From contig VXBA01005361.1 of the NCBI GenBank assembly GCA_013399895.1, positions 1,297,438-1,361,437 of the forward strand: a DNA stretch of 64,000 bases, read 5' to 3'. The stretch is from Serilophus lunatus. Its lineage: Eukaryota; Chordata; Aves; Passeriformes; Eurylaimidae. The notes below the pieces were generated by a model. That model had not been told where the DNA came from. It searched no databases and saw only the letters and a list, made by a program, of their open reading frames with translations. Below are positions 26,201 to 41,200 of the stretch, in pieces (the stretch's first letter is position 1; each line of letters opens with the position of its first letter). Made by a program: the position numbers and the translations under genes.

Positions 26201-29200
26201 AATTTCTTTCAGTGACATTCTAAACTGGCAACGCAGTATCTTCCTAGATTCCTTTTAGCAACAAAGGGAAAGGTGAAAGAAAACAGGGAAATGGACTGAA
26301 GCATACTCCAGATTTGTAACACAGAAGTTATATTTGTTTTTATTAATAAAGCAGTCAAATTTCTGTGTCACTGAAGTATAACCCAGTATTACATTGATCA
26401 AAAACTGACAGACTTTGTGCCCTCTGAGATGGTCACCAGCTTTTACAGATGGATTCACCATCGTTCAGGGAGCAGCTCTGTGACCACATTAAACAAGGAA
26501 CACTCACTTCAACACATGAACTGTCAATACATGTAGGAAAAAAATTCCCCAAGTGCATTTAGTTTTCTCTCTTTTATTATACAATTCAACCTTGTAACAC
26601 TTTTACCAATGTCACTGCACTCATCTCCATTATCCAAGAAATATTCTATTCTCTAGTTTTATTTCTTATGATTATAAAAATAATCTGTAATTAATATTTT
26701 ATATAGGTAATTCACTAGTATTCTTTTCAGCTCTATACTTCATATTCAAAGCTTTGAAAACATCTCCTTCACATCAGGGCAAATTCTCTGAGCACACAGA
26801 CATACAGAGTCTGCACAGCCCCAGACAGATACACAAAAACTCCTCTGTGGAACAGAAACAGCTCCTGTGCACACCTGAGTATCTCCCTCAGATGACATCA
26901 TGGGCAATACATCTTTTTCCATTGAATAAGATCACTTCCAAGAATTATTTTCAGCTCCTGTTGGAAGGGAGTTTGCACCGTCTTTCCGACAAATTCATGG
27001 CTCCAGAATTCACCATTTTCCAAACCATCTTTCACATCATCCCAACAAATCAAGCCAGGTACATTCCTACCTTGCTCTGTCCCATTGACACAGACTTTGA
27101 GGTTGACATAGGCACAGGCTGGACCAACAGACTGACACAACCCTCCTCTGACCAGTGTAATTTCCAGCTCTGATCCCTTCAGCTGAGGAAAGACAAATAT
27201 TATCATTATTTGGATATTGTTTTTTTAAACAAAGACAACAAAATATTTTCCTTAAATAAGCAACATGGCCCCTGCAGCCATTCTGTAAATCCAATTTTAA
27301 GTTTGATATATCCTACACTCTTGTCCTTCTGGTCCAGCATGACATTTCCATTGACAAATACTTCACCCATCATTCTGCCAGGGATGTCTTTTAGACAGAA
27401 TAAGTTTGAGTAAAACCATAGCAAAAGTATTGTCAAATATGTCAGAAGAAGCAATCGTAGAAAACAAAGGAAATTGACGCTTCTTTTTAACAGCAGCTTT
27501 GAACTATCTGAAATTGCACTTGTTACAAAGGACAACTTCAGCCACACAGGGCAGGGTAAAAAGCATCCTTAAATATTGGTAAGTGAAGTTGGTCTTAATC
27601 CAAATCTAGCCTTGGAGGACAGTTCCAATACAAAAGCATATTATCCTAAAGAAATAACAGCAACAATATTTTGGCTGTGTAAACAATGCACTAATCTAAG
27701 TACAAATCTCTATGTATTAAGCTTACACAAAGAACTAATTATTAATTTATTTTGGTGGCTGAGCAGATTCATTTTCAAAAAACACCAGACATGCAGAACC
27801 CAACTTTCTGTTTTAAACTAAAAAGACTTGTATAGAGATCTATAACCATGAACCAATATCTGCTATATCCCACAAATGAATATTGCCACAATTTTTCTGC
27901 AATGGAGCAGCTTGTTGGGTTAAAAGCTGATAAAATGAAATGTGCAGTCAGTGCTTCTCCTTCTTACTTGGGTTGTTTCCTGGATGAGAACTTCCTTTGA
28001 GGTAGGCACTGGGTAAGGCTTCAGGTCAGCCTTTATTGTGGCAAAAATGAAATCTGCATGTTGCTTGATAACAGTGTCCAGGTATTCCCCCTGTGGCTGG
28101 GATCTGTAGTACACTGAGATCTCATCTGTAGGAACCAGGTTCCGCTGCAGGACACACAAACACACTGTTACTGACAGCAAAATGACAAACTGAGAGAAGA
28201 ATACTTGGTAACTTAAAGGAAAACAAAAATCTTTAAGGTATTTACCAGGCATTTGTTAAGTTTCCACAAAAGATTTAGAATAAAACAATCCTTTCGTCAA
28301 AGATGAGAGCCTTGAAGCATGGGAGTGTGATATTGATTTAAGTGAAAACAAATAATGGCTTTATGTCATTGCAGATCTAAATTTAAATGATCCAGTAACA
28401 TATGAGAGAGTTTTCATGGCCTCATTCCTTGCTGGTTTTATTTTGTACAGAAATAAATCTACGTAAATTTTATTTTATAGATATAAAAAAGTTAATATAT
28501 ATAAAGCTACATAGGTGTGTATACATATATATATATACATATGGATCCAAAAAATCAACACAGGTATATATAGACATTTAAAAATATATATAATACAAAA
28601 ACCCAACTTTTTTGGTAAAAATTTGTAATTTTTTCCAAAAACACACTCCCAAGAAAATTGTCTCTACACATCCTTTACAGCCCTTGCAAGGAAATCTGAT
28701 CAGAAAGCTGTGCATGAGTAGTAAATGATACAGGGCTTCATGTTTAATGAAAAAGGTCAGTTTCTGCTCCATATTGCCCAAAGAAAATGAAAACGTCTTG
28801 TTCCAAACCATTCCTTCCTCACCTTTTTGCGAAGCTTCTGGATACGATTAATCACTTCCCGGGCAACTCCTTCATCCACCATGGACTGGTCTGGGGTAAC
28901 ATCCAGCAGAACTAAGACCTGAGGAAGTGCATAACAGATGGATGAACAGGTGACAAACTTGAAACGAGCTATAAGCAACACCCTCAGAGTTTAGGATGCG
29001 TTTACAGAGCTCCTCACACACAAAATGTGATGAAGAGAGTATTCAACAGCTCCAGAATTCAAGAGACAGGCTTCTCCAATCTGTTGAATTACCTGAACAA
29101 ACCATTTTGCTTCCACCTCACTATTTCCCTATCACTTCTGGAGGAACTCTTCCCTTCGCTACAATTAAAAGAAAATGAAATAACCAATAAAAATACCTGA

Positions 29201-32200
29201 GCATCCGAGTGCGCCTCAAACTGGGCAGATCCTTCTGCAATCTGATACATGAGGCGGAGATCTTCCCCGTGGAGCTCGTGTCCTTCCACAACAATGGTGC
29301 CTGCACAGTTGGCAGATGAACAGCACCTCTTATCATCACAGCAAAAAACCTGAATTCTCAACTCAAAATCTTTAAACAAGCATCAGACTTCAAATATGTG
29401 CAAAGCAGTCCAGCTGCAATACAGTCCAACTGCAGTTAAACACTAGAAAGCAGCACTGAACTATCCCACATTCCCATTTTTCACACAGGCACTTCTCCAG
29501 GCAGCAGAGCTCACTCAAACACAGGCACTTCAGCAACTGCTTGTGTGGAACCATCTGAATGGAATAGAACTTAAAAATAACCTGGATACTCCACCAAATC
29601 CACATTCCCATTTAAGCGGTCATCTAAACAGATAGAGCTGCAAAATTCATACCCACTTGTAACTCTGAGATCAAAGGAACGTTTTAAGAATAAAAACAAC
29701 TGCATAGATAGTTCCAATCGGATTCAGCTGCACAGAAAGCTTATTCTCTGCTTCATTTTGTCCTCACAGCAGCACTTAAAAGTCACAGAGTATCCCGAGT
29801 CGGAAGGGACTCACAAGGATCATTTGAGTCCCACTCCTGGCCCTGCACAGACACCCCAACAATCACACCCTGTGCCTGAGAGTGTTGCACAAACCCTCCT
29901 GGAGCTCTGGCAGCCTCGGGAAGTGCCCAAACCCCGGGGAGCCTGTTCAGTGCCCAATCACCCTCTGGGGAAAGAACCTTTCCCTGAGATCCAACCTGAA
30001 TCTCCCTGGAGACGGAAGAGTTTAACAGAAGAACAGTTAAAGACCAGTTTAAGACCAGCCATTTCTAACCTACAGTCAGCAAAATAATCATAAAAACAAG
30101 AAAAGCAAATTTTCTCCTCATAACAAGTTAGGGGGAAGAAGAGGGAAGTAGGCCTTAAGCTTCCCTAAGGAAACAGAACGTTGCCATTGTTTCGGGGGTT
30201 TGTACCAGTACACACCTGTCTCCTGGAACTTCTCCAGCTGCTCACTCCTGAGCTCCTTGATTGCAGCCATGACAGGTTTGAAAGCCCCTTTGAGGCGCTT
30301 GCCCAGCACCATGTGGTCTGGCTCTGCCCTCAGCCTCACCCCGTACTTCTCCTTGTCCGCAGACAGCGTCACCTGGCGAACGTTGAGCTCCTGCACAAAG
30401 AGAAAAGCAAAGGAAGCTAAAGAACAGCCATGGAAAGGGCACAGACCTGGGGCAACAGTCACAGGGAAGGCAAAGGCCTCACGGCAAGTTTTGTACGTGG
30501 CTGTGCCTGTGGACTAAGTCATTGGCCTGTGAGCAAATAAACCCCACCAGCACCGAAACTACCCTCCAGCAGCAGCTCCTGTCCTCAGCCCCAGCCTCCA
30601 GGTAACATTTCTCTGCTATTAACACACACCAGTCAGCTCTCAACTCAAATCACGCCCCTATTCAACAGCCCTTTTTATTTCACCCTTACAACTCCCTTAA
30701 GGGCTAAACCCATTACCTTTGTGTGCAGTGGCTCTAGAGAACAGCCTGGCACAACTCAGGAGGGATAATTTTGCTGGAACAGTCCTTCCAAGTATGCGCT
30801 GAATCAGCAAACCATAATCAACAATTTTATAACTTAGGTTGTACAAAACTACCTCATTTTGTCTCCTTCCTTACCTGTTCATTCCAGATCCTCACTGCAC
30901 AGAAAACCACTCTGCTCAGAAAAGCTTCTGCCAGTGCCCTGCAGCACAAGATGAGAGTGCAGAAGCAGCCAGAACAGCTGATAAAAGTTGCATGAACTTC
31001 AGGAGTGGCCCCAGACCAAGGATGGTGTTTTACCATTACAGAAACTTGGGGTTTGACCTTCACACAAGGTCAAAACCTTTCTGCTCTAGACTTGTCCAAT
31101 AAACAAATGCATTACAGGCATTACTAACAGCATCAAGGAATAATGTTTTGGGACACCTCCTGCAAATAAGAGCACTGTATCCCAGTGCTCCTTTGGATCT
31201 CCAAGAGTCTGTTTTTTCCCTGCTTTGCAAAGCCAAGTAAGAAATACACACAAGGCAGGTCTTGGTATAGACATTTCCAGGTTCACAGTCTCACTTTATT
31301 CTTGGTACCAGGGATGGATCTTGGAAAGTTTTAATTGCAAACACTCTCCTCCAGGCACAGACCTGCACGTATCTGCAGCACATTTCACTGTAATTCACTG
31401 GGTTTGTTCTGTCAGGCTGCCCAATACTTGAAGTATTTAGTGTTTAATGTCCACTGGAATTTTTGTAGAGCTCACATCAACATGCTACAGAACCACCAGG
31501 TGCACTTGGCAAGCAAACTACTCCAAGGCACTTAGGAAGCACAAGTAAATGGGAGCATCAGCATGACAGGACTAGCAAGTAGCCAAACATTTAGATTGAG
31601 AAATAATGCTTAAATACAACATCTGAGCTGCAGCCTAATTCCCTAGGAAGTCCTACTAACATGAAGAGCCAAGAAAACAACTGAGTCTAATTTTATCTAA
31701 TACATCTTTTAGGAAATCTAATGAAAATTATGCACTTCAGAAATTCAGCTTCAATGGGGTGCTGCTGGAAGTGAGCCCACGAGTGGTAAATAACCTCGTG
31801 GGGGAAAAGAAATCATAATCCAAAAAATAGCACAAATTGAAAGATGACTTTAGGCCTGATTAGATAAATCAGAGAGAAGCCAACTCCATTAGGACAAGTT
31901 TTCTATACTAATTGGATTAGGAAACCATTCTTCTGTACACATTATCCATTTAAAAACAGAATGACTCCTCAAAAAACAGCCAAGTCTGTATCTCAGGTCT
32001 GTTTACATCAGTCTCAGTGCCTTGACTTAAAATAGTTCTTATCTTCCTAATTACTTAAAATTAGCTCCTTAACACATCTTTCTAGTCTCATGCAGACAAA
32101 CCAAAGCAATCAGCCCTTCCCTTCACCAGCTGGAAGGCCTGTACATGGAATGCCTGAACATACAAGGGCCCTTCCTTGGTGCCACATACCCCAACTACCC

Positions 32201-35200
32201 CCAGTCCTCAGAACAAAGACAGAAATGCCAGTGCTGAGCTTCGGCTGGGCTGGGCTCACTAAGCAAGTAGTCTAAGAAGGAAAATAAATACTGATTATGT
32301 AATGCTGCACAAAATGAAAGACTGAAGGTGCCCAGTCACAGACCAAGCCACACATCACCATAACACCACTGGCAGACCTCGGGTTTGATGGAGAAGCCCA
32401 TTTTCTCTGTTTTATTACAGCCCTATACAGGGCTGGGGGGTTGGAGGGAATACAAAGGTTGGATTAAACAAGATTCTGACTCTGTACCCAGAAATTTACC
32501 CAGATAAAACCTTTCCCTGGAAGCAATTGGGAAGAGAAGTCCTGACCCAGGCTTGTAAACAGCCTCAAATACTAATGAATAAAACACAACTGTATCCAGT
32601 TGCTAAAAGCCTTCTGGATTTATTTCATTTTGTGAACTTGGCTATTTTTGCATGACAACTCTATAATCTGGACAGTTCTAATATTAATCCATTTATTTAA
32701 ATGACTTGCTATGTTCTGAAGATGAGAAAGCAGGACTGCAGATCAAAGACTGCAGCTCCTTCTGCAAAAGTGATGAATGTAATTTTTGAAGAATTGACAA
32801 GTGTGTTTTTCCAATTCTTTTGTCAGCAACTGCATGAAATTAAATGGTGTAATTTTTCTTACCGATTACCTCTGGCATCTGCAAATTTACTAGAAACACA
32901 CTTCTGGCAATCACTGAAGGTTCTAAAGCTCTGAATACATAGGAGGTTGATGAACAAAGCAGAAAACACAGCTCAAATAAAGCTATTCCAGCCTGCCTGT
33001 AATCACTGACCTCTTTAGCTCTGCACCATCCCAGTAAACAACTGGATTGATTGCCATGCAGTACAATAAAACATACACTAAGCTTCAGCATCAGCTTGTT
33101 GAATTTTAAGATACATAATAAAAACAGGACAATAGACAGAACTTGATGTTTCTGCTTCCATAAAGGTATCAGAGTTTTGTTATAAATCACCTCTCTGTAA
33201 GACAAATCTTAACTTTGTCTGCAGTAGCAAATCAATATAAATACAAACATACTTACATACAATCCAAGTATGTAATCACTTATAAATTGTTAGGTTCTTC
33301 TGCTAGCTTTCACAAATTGCAGAAGTTGACAATAAATTTTGTCAACTACCCTTTTGAAATAATTTGAAGAAGCAAACCTCATCTTCCTTAAAGCTTGATT
33401 CTCTAGAATCCACAAATCCAGCTTTCACATCAAAAAAATGGGATGGACACTACCCTAAATTTCACAAAATCTGCTATTGAAAAGATGCAGGTATTGAAAT
33501 AATAATGATGATAATAATGTGAAGGATCGTAACTGCCAAGTCCAAGACCAATAATCAATAAGGTAACATGACAGAAATGCCTTACAATTCCATTTGTAAA
33601 TCAATCAAGACTTCTTTAATTAAAATTCCTCTAGCAGACAATGTCTTAAGAATTTAAGTCCCACAGTAACTAAAAGCAAGAAGCACAGACATTGATCTGG
33701 AGGCCCTGTGCACTGAGCCATGACTCCCTTAGCCAGGGCTAATTCCCCCAGCAGGACTTTGAGAGACCTTCCATAGATGTGTATTAGGCCTGGGGAAAGA
33801 GAGGCATTGCTGCAGTAACACATAATTAGAAGCTTAAGAGGTTCCCCTCTGCTTCAGTCACCTCCTGAACTCCCTGACATGGCTGCCCTCACCAAGACTA
33901 GAGGTGATTTGATCTTGCTTGGGAAAATGCACATTTTTGTTGTCTTTGTCAAGGCAAAGCAGCTGATCTTGACAATGACAACTTCAACTAAAAACACCCC
34001 AACACATTTCAAGCACGTGACTGGATCTGCTGTTCTCTGAAGGCACCTCTCTGAAAGGAACAAAGAATCCTTAACCTGCCAAGAACAGACACATGACAAA
34101 GGAAGGTCAGGAGTTTGGTTGTACATGTAGCTGCCACACAGAATCCAACTAAGCATCACATTCATGATGTTCTTACCTCAAGTACGTACTTCTCTAAAGA
34201 CCTGATGTTTTCCAGAGCCTCCGGATCTTGATGGATAACTACTACTTCTTTTAAAGGATACTGAGAAGGAAAAAACATAGAACAAAATCAACTATTGAGT
34301 TTTCCCAGGCTTATCCCATAGTTACAAAGCTGCTACACATTCCCAAGGTATGAGGAGAGATGTTGAGAGTTCTAACCTTGACCGGGATGGTTTTTCTGTC
34401 TCTGATTACTCGGCCAAGCTCAATCACAGACTGCAAACAAGAAACGGCACTTTCAATTTTTTTGTCGATGAGATCCTCCCTGGATTAGAAAGAAAACATT
34501 ATATTGTTTCATTTCCACTGCATCTGTTTGAGCAGATTGAAAACATTTTACCCTCTTCTCTTGAACTTCCTACAACAGACTCAATTATGCCGTGGTTGGG
34601 GCAATTTGAAAAATGAACAAACAGGTTTTTCTTCTCTTTGTGGAAAAGATGAAGAGGAAATAACTTACAGAAAACAAATAGCAAAGCTATTTTAAAGTCT
34701 TTTGTTAGCACCTTTCACAAGGTGGAGAAGATAGATTGAGTCATACCACCTATTCTATTAACATCCAATAAAAAGTACAATTTACATAAATAATATCATA
34801 AGAAGATGCAAAAGGATATTATAAACAGGGTACTTATCAAGACAATGAATTATCTATAACGCAACTATTCACTGGATCTCAATTTATTATCTTTGCCAGG
34901 AATTACAAATACAGGAGCTTGACATTTTATAGACAGCCTTGTCATCTTTTCTGGCTCCATAGTTTTTAACACCCTTCCATTTTAAGGCAATGCAGTGTTG
35001 TTTTTTGGGGTTTTTTAGGGGGAAAAGGATTGGGATAGAATATTTGGCCTTTTTTTTTTTTTTTTTTTGAGTGAGCTGACATTCAAATCTTGTTTCAAAT
35101 GTACAAGCAGCCGAGAGTTCTATAAATGTGGCTTTCTTGATTTCTGGAGTAGATACATTAATTCAGCTGCTCCTTTAAAATTGCTGAAGTATCACACCAA

Positions 35201-38200
35201 GACCAGAGGTATTTGTTCAAAAGAGATGTGAAATAAAACGAACAAAGGTGCTTGCTGTAACGCAAGTAGCAAAAGTACTGGGATGAAAACCATGCATCCT
35301 TCGTAAGGACTAGCCAGAAAAACAGAGCTGGGAAAGCAAAACTTTCAATTAAAATATCCCCATGCTCTGTAGTAAGGCCTTAAGATGTTACTGCCTATTT
35401 TGAAGCTTTTGTTCTTCCAAAAGCCAGAGTATCAGGACAGTCCTCCAAAAACTTGGAAATGTGTAAATTGTGAGAGAGATTTTGCTCCCAGAAAAAAAAT
35501 CACATAGCTTGTGTGGCAGTATTTCAATATTACTTGCTGTTACTTGCCAGCATTGCAGAGCCACAAAATGACAATATTTTTCACAGAATGAATGAACATC
35601 CACCAAATGTAATGCTACCCATCTGTTCAGACACTAAGCAACCAAGTACTACCCCAGTGGGGTTTGCAACACAGGTATTGAGTCAAGTTCAGCTGTGAAA
35701 GTGGCCAAGTCCCTCAGCTTCATCTGCACTTACTCATCCTATTGTTAAAGTAGTATTTTCTGTAACTGCATCCAAAAATATCTCTTATTATTAACTGACA
35801 ATATTGTCCTTATGCTGTCATCAGAAAGACATTGAAAGTAAATGCAATTATGTGCTTTGCAACTCAAGCTGAAACTCAGACTTCAACAATAATCTGGTTT
35901 TGAAAACGTATCTTGATATCTGACAAGGGAACAACAGATACACAGGGGATCCAATAAAATATATAAACCAGTAACAGACAAAAATACAAACAAAATAGAA
36001 CACAAAGGAAAGCTGTGCAAGCCACTCAAATATGCCACATTTGAATGATACAGCAGCAAGGCATGTAGCACTGCTGGAGTAAAAAGTGATTAAGTCACTT
36101 TTAAATGCTCCTGCTAAGGCTATGCCTGAACTGAGCCCCTGCAAACAGCTCAGTATCCTTCCAGGACTCCATTCTGCAGGAGCTCCAACCCATTCCTGCC
36201 AGTCACTGATGGGTTGCATTCTTTGATTACATATTCTCCACAGCACTTTCCCAGGGAGCAGAAAATCAGCACCGTCATTATGTCAATCTCCAACTCCCTG
36301 TTGCAATAACTCTCACTATTAAAGCTCTCAGGAAGACCATACACTTCCTCAAAGGATACAGCATTCATAAAAGAAACACCATTACAGAAGGTTTAAATTT
36401 TTAAACTGGCACATAAAGGATGAAGGTCAGATCAAGGTTTTCAAACCGAGCTGCAAAGCTAAAGGAAAGTTCCTTCTATTCAGTGACAAAGAGCAGACCG
36501 AGATGCAGGAAGTAACTTAATCCACTGCAACACTAGTGTGCCTCTGAGCTGGAAAAAAAATAAAACCTCAAAACACTAAAACTAAACCAGTTGCCCAGTT
36601 GTACTTGGGCTGAGTTGATACTCAGGATGACCCACATCCAGTGCAACTACCAGAGACTCAAACCCCTCTGGGACACATTGGCACAGCAAAACCTCACCCA
36701 TGAGCACCCACAGAACAATCTGTGGGGAAGCTCCTCTGCTGATGAGGTAACCTCTTCCAGGGAAGTGGCAGTCTCTGGACAATGTGCTGAATTCCTGATC
36801 TGGAACCAGAAGAACTCGCTCTGCTGGCTCTGTATCTCGTCTACACAAATGACTCCACACCTCATGGGATCTGGCACCAGCGGTCACTAAGAAAGCCCTA
36901 GAGATGGGGGATGTTTTTGCCAATGTGGGGCCTGCAAGAAGTTTTCTGATCCTTTAGGGCCCTTCATAAGGAGGCGTTACAGCTTCTAGTCAGGGCAGTT
37001 TGAGGAGTAAAAAAGATATTCCTTGCCCACCATAAGAAAATATGAATGGGGAACATATATTCCTCCTGAATGTTTTCCTTCCTATCCATAATTCTTTAAC
37101 CTAGCACAAATCTACAGCCTAAATGTGGAGGGAAAAGAAAATTCTCAGTTAAAATTGACAGTGGACTGCGAAGTTTACAGCTGGTGAAGTGTTCTCCTAC
37201 AGCAAAGAAACTAACACTAATCAGAGCTTAATCAAAATATAAACATTTTTTGCTTATAGGAAAGTGTATGTTGACTAGCATCCTAAAATTTTTTCAGAGG
37301 CAAAGGAAAAGCAGTTTGTTTTCTTGTTATGCAGTTTTAAACACAAGTAAAGGAGCATTGTTCTGTGAAATAAAAAAAAAAGTAGCTAAATAACTCCAAA
37401 ATGAATAAACACCCCTCCAACACCCCATTTTGCCACATAACAGCTGCCTCTTACCTGACTTGGGGGAGCATGAGGTAGTGGATGCTTTCAGTGTTCTTCT
37501 CCTGAACCGAGGCCGGATCGATAAGTGTTTTCAGATTTTGGTACATCAGCTCAGTGATAAATGGAGTATATGGTGCCTGTAATGTTGAATTCAATCATCA
37601 TCTTCTCTTTATTGCTTGTACATTATGAATCAATAATACTATGAATGGCACAGGGACAGTTCAGCAAAAGCAGTGTTTACAGTGTCTTCAGCTGTGATAT
37701 TATTCAAAATGCAGATTGAAATAAATGATTAAATTGGTACTACTTATTTGCCTCTTTCCTGATATTTATATGTTAACTTTTGGGTATCAGGTAAGGAATC
37801 ATAATGTCTCTTTTATCAATCAAATGGTATTTGCCTTCTTTTTAATACCATGGGGCAGAGAAGCAAATAAAAGGGGGAAGTGGAAAATGAACTGTGCTGT
37901 ACAAAGATGCTTTTACATTAACTACACTAAAGTGTTATTGATAGTGGGCTGTAACTCCCTTACCATAAGTCTGCACATGGAGAACAGAACACTAAACAAG
38001 GTTTCCAAGGCCATAATGCAGTCTTCAGTCCCATTCTCACCCTACAGGAAGAATTGACCAAAGGAAAAAAGAAATTGCAATTTTAGGATCAGTAAGAGCA
38101 CTTGAATGAACTTCAAAGATTTCCTAATGTTAATGAATACACTGGCTTTCCACATCGTCTTCTTTTCACTCAATTCCATCCAGCAAGTGCAAAGAACTAC

Positions 38201-41200
38201 TGGGAATTTTGCTTTATGGGAAAAAACAAACAAAAGGAGGGAAAACAGTTAACTTTTCATTCTCACCATCAGGCACAAGCACAAACTGAGAGAATATAAA
38301 GTCAGCACGAAGCTTTTGTGTAACCCCATGGAGCTGTCATGAGCACAGACAGCAGGATTCAGCTGCCAGTGCCAGGCTGCAGGAACACATCCCTACCTTT
38401 AGTCTTCTGCGGTTCATTCTGACGTACCAGTTGGTCAGAACATCCACAAACTTCACTAACCGAGGCACCACCGTGTACAGCCTGTAAGCTGGAAGGAAAC
38501 ATGTTTACTGGAGTTCATTTTTGCCCTCTGCATCGAGCTGCTCACTCATAAAAACACATCATCACATTTGCAGCTCTGGTGTTAAACGTGAAACTTGAGC
38601 AACAGGGCACGTTACTACGTTAAATTTGTGCTTTGAAATTGCACATCATCAGTTCTCGTGCTTCAAGACAAACACATGCACCACCAAACTGCTCCCCTAA
38701 TCCCTCCCAAACACGCATTATGGAAGCCTTATGCTTTTATCTGACTCGTAAAGAGGATAGTGGGTAAGAGACTATTAATCGCAGAGGATTTGGCAAATCC
38801 GAGATTTGCACATGCTGCAAATAAAGTCAAGCCACTGGAAGTTTAACAGAAATTGTCGTAGAACCATAAAATAAAATTTTCCTAATTACTGCCAACGCTT
38901 CCTTTTTTTGCTCACCAGATTTAAAATGAGCCACCTACTTCAATCAGTTCTGCCCGAATTAATTACAATTCTTTATTACTTTTCCAAGGAACACAGTAAG
39001 CTCAAATATTGTAAAGCAGCAGCAAGGCTGATGAAGTAAGAGATAAACAGAGCTGTATTTTCAAGTTCTGTGTAACTTGAAAGCAGAGAGGATTGCCAGC
39101 ACCAAGGAGGTCACCACCAGCATCTCCATGCAACAGGAAAACAAACTTCAGCTGCTCATGAGAAACTGGGGGGAGGGACCTTAAATAGGACTTGGCTTTT
39201 TAGGGAAAAACTTGTATATAACTTCTCTGAAAGCAAGGAACTTTCTGATCTCTATTCTGAATCAGTCTCATTAATCAAGTAGCTACAGAACAAAATGGAT
39301 CTTGGCTTTAAAAGTCCCACTACACTTTTCACTTTGTTTTCTCAAACAGAAGTGTTTTTAAAGGCAGAGTACTGGTATTTAAACCTAACAAAGAAATGCT
39401 CAGAAGATTCATGCCATGGTAAGGAAGACATTATTTATGTGGGAATTTGTATTCCTAAAAAATTCCAAGCTCTCCTCAAGCCAGGTATTATCTAGCCAGG
39501 AGACTGGTTAAAAGCAAATTAAAACAAAATCCTCAAAACTCCTCCCTTCAGAGACAGTGTATCATTAAGAGAAGATTCAAGTTAGCTTCGAAACATGCAC
39601 TTCTCTTCTCAATAGCTGTAACCCCAGTCCATGAATATGAAACTCTAGCTTTTCATGATTCAATAAAACTACACATGTACCTGGAAATGTGCACACACAC
39701 TTTTCCACTTTCAGTCATCAGGAGGAAAGTGTTTTACTGAAATAATTGCTTATATCAGGCACTTTAGTAGGAAAAAAAAAGCATAATAAGGCTTATTGAT
39801 TTTTAATACAGAATTTTAACCTCCCTTGAAACAAAGGATTGTTTGCAATACATTCCAAAATATCTTCCCAATATCTTGATACTTGTGCTGTTTATCAAAG
39901 GGCTCAAATCCCAGGAGTTTCCATTGTAACAGATGGGCTTAGTGGAGAAACTGTGCTATTGTTCCATAACTAATAATCCATTTGGATAAGGGTGTCATCA
40001 CCAAAGTGAAACCACAAGAGGTTACAGACACACACCTGCCCAACCTGAGCACTCCTGAGAAGAGTTTTGAAGCCAGTTCTGGGCACCAGAGGCAGCACAC
40101 AACAGCAAAACCCTCTTCCAAACACACATGTGGGGCTTCACCTCATGTAACTTCAGCCATTTTCAATGGATAAAGGAAACGAGGCTCCTCCAATTGCACA
40201 TGTTCTTGGAAGGCAAAGCTCTCCCCACCCAGGAAGAGCAGAGGGCTGCTGCACCTCTCCTGGGTGCTTCCAGGCTCTCCCAGCATGAACAGGTACATTC
40301 CCATTCCCCCCTCAGCCCATTCCAGTGAGGCGAATCCTACTCTGACAGGGATTCCACTTAGGCTCACGCACTGCTGGCTGGCTCTTCAAGGTGCCACTAG
40401 AAATTGGGGCAGAATTAACATGAGTTTTACTTCATGGAAACATTTTTCCAGAGGCAATACGTGTAAAATTCAGCTCCACTCTAAAATACACTTGAAATGG
40501 AAAAAGCAAAGCCCAGCTGCAGCATTTCTCTGGTTGCTGGTGCCTCCTCACCATTGCCAGCTTCAAGTCTGTGTGTTCTTATACCCCACCACACGCCCAG
40601 CTGCAGGAATTTATATTTGGAGTAAATTTTTCTCCTTTACCTGGCAATTGAGGTTATCAGTCCTCATTATAATCTTCCCTTGTCTCTTCCTGACATTTTT
40701 TCCGACATGAAGTGATATGAAGTAGATGATCTTTTTAAAAAAAATCCCAAAATAACTTTGCAAAAGAGATTAGCACGAGAGTATCATGTCGCAGTACACA
40801 AATTCACTACATCTCATTAATATCTGCCTGACTGAAGTCAGAGTTTATGCAGAAAAATAAACTGAAAAATCCTATTTATTAATCTCTTTCAAATGAGACT
40901 GTCACTCGTTTGACGAGCACATGATGTTATCTTCATCTAACACAAGATAACAGCATTTCATACCAATACCACTGTCTTGGAAATCTTTACATTGTCATTT
41001 TCATCTCCTGCATGGAAGGACCTTCTTGTTTTGCAAAGATGGTCCTGCCACATTCATTTTTGTCAGATTCATTTCCTTAGAAATCCAGAGCACAGAATTC
41101 AAGTTCCTCCCCCCATATTCACCTTGCTGCAAATACTTCTGTTTAAGCTGTGCACTGAACCAAGATCCCAGGTTCACAAATTCACAAATTAATTTTCTGC

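Noticed and set aside
29758..30087. 109-codon plus-strand open frame, Pro-rich
   Set aside because: It is the antisense of the CR1 3' end, a very common false gene in bird genomes.
36582..36940. Open frames on both strands over a GC-richer block
   Set aside because: Frames open on both strands usually reflect composition or an old repeat. I could not match it to a known element or protein.
38520..38660. Possible C/D box snoRNA in an IARS1 intron (TGATGATG on the minus strand)
   Set aside because: A C-like box is present but there is no CTGA D box at the right distance and no terminal stem.
39930..40010. GTGATGA box in an IARS1 intron, minus strand
   Set aside because: No CTGA within 60-100 bases downstream.
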